Shown one piece after another: positions 41,760 to 42,416 of a stretch of DNA of 42,416 bases. Numbering within the stretch: position 1 is the first letter of the stretch; every line of letters begins with the position of its first letter. Made by a program: the position numbers and the translations under genes. This stretch comes from an uncultured Clostridia bacterium (GTDB lineage Bacteria > Bacillota > Clostridia > TANB77 > CAG-508), in the NCBI GenBank assembly GCA_947627415.1, contig CANQVU010000005.1:1-42416 (forward strand), read 5' to 3'. Under the pieces are notes generated by a model. That model did no database searches, was not told where the DNA came from, and saw only the letters and a list, made by a program, of their open reading frames with translations.

Positions 41760-42416
41760 TTATTTATTCAATTCTTCCAAAAACATTTTATTTAGCATTT
41801 GAGGATTTGCTTTTCCTCTTGTTTCTTTCATTGCTTGTCCTACTAAAAATCCTACTGCCTTATCTTTTCCTGCTTTGAAGTCTGCAATTGATTGTGGGTT
41901 TGCTTCTAATATTTTCAATACTACTTCTTTTATAGCTCCTTCATCAGATATTTGAACCCATCCTTTTTCTTCTATTATTTTTTGTGGTTCTCTTGGATTT
42001 TCAAACATTTCTTGTAATACTTTTTTTGCAATACTTGAACTAATAGTTCCTTTGTCAATTAAAATTACTAGATTTCCTAATTGTTCTGATGTAAATGGTA
42101 TGTCTGATGGCTCTAATTCTTTTTCGTTTAATTCTTTTATTATATCTGTCATTATCCAGTTACTAATTGCTTTAGGATTGTTACATACTTTAGTTGCCCC
42201 CTCAAATAGATCAGAAAAATATTTTGATGATATTAATATATTACTATCATATTCAGGAAGATTAAATTCCTCCATATATCTTTTCTTTCTGCTTTCAGGC
42301 ATTTCTGGAAGGCTCTTTCTGATATTTTCTTTCATTTCCTCTGATATTCTAATTGTAACTAAATCTGGATCTGGAAAATATCTATAATCTTGTGCATCTT
42401 CTTTATCTCTCATTGG
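41760..42416 (-). CDS. gatB: Asp-tRNA(Asn)/Glu-tRNA(Gln) amidotransferase subunit B, C-terminal part (partial at window edge)
   Basis: MRDKEDAQDYRYFPDPDLVTI, KEVLQEMFENPREPQKIIEEKG, VGFLVGQAMKETRGKANPQMLNKM. Confidence 0.95.
   Translation of the reverse strand, partial: PMRDKEDAQDYRYFPDPDLVTIRISEEMKENIRKSLPEMPESRKKRYMEEFNLPEYDSNILISSKYFSDLFEGATKVCNNPKAISNWIMTDIIKELNEKELEPSDIPFTSEQLGNLVILIDKGTISSSIAKKVLQEMFENPREPQKIIEEKGWVQISDEGAIKEVVLKILEANPQSIADFKAGKDKAVGFLVGQAMKETRGKANPQMLNKMFLEELNK

Overview
Low-GC Firmicutes/Clostridia-type chromosomal segment, mostly minus strand, dense with housekeeping genes: clpP (5' end), tig, tsaD, lysS, recN, mrnC, rbgA/ylqF, truB, nrnA, rbfA, infB, ylxR, nusA, rimP, ychF, sigH-type sigma factor, dtd, ligA, pgsA, ybeY, yqfD/yqfC, polysaccharide deacetylase, uvrC, hpt, bofA, dgt, rpsT, gatB (partial). 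It also carries an agr-type quorum-sensing locus (agrB, an unlisted agrD, LytTR regulator, GHKL kinase), a sortase next to an IPYTG-bearing surface protein, two tRNAs (Glu-CTC, Thr-GGT) and several palindromic/MITE-like repeat families. The main discovery candidate: five genes (tsaD, sigH-like, a SAM methyltransferase, uvrC, bofA) are each split by a +1 frameshift with the same signature. An in-frame CGG followed by A (NNN-CGG-A) must be read as NNN-(C)-GGA, with GGA giving a conserved glycine, to restore the full-length protein. In my manual scan of the confident CDSs I found no CGG that is convincingly read as Arg; the in-frame CGGs were these five sites plus one in a probable Shine-Dalgarno upstream of sigH. 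CGGA in the other two frames occurs many times without disruption. This suggests CGG is unassigned and/or CGGA is decoded as a four-base Gly codon (constitutive or programmed +1 recoding).
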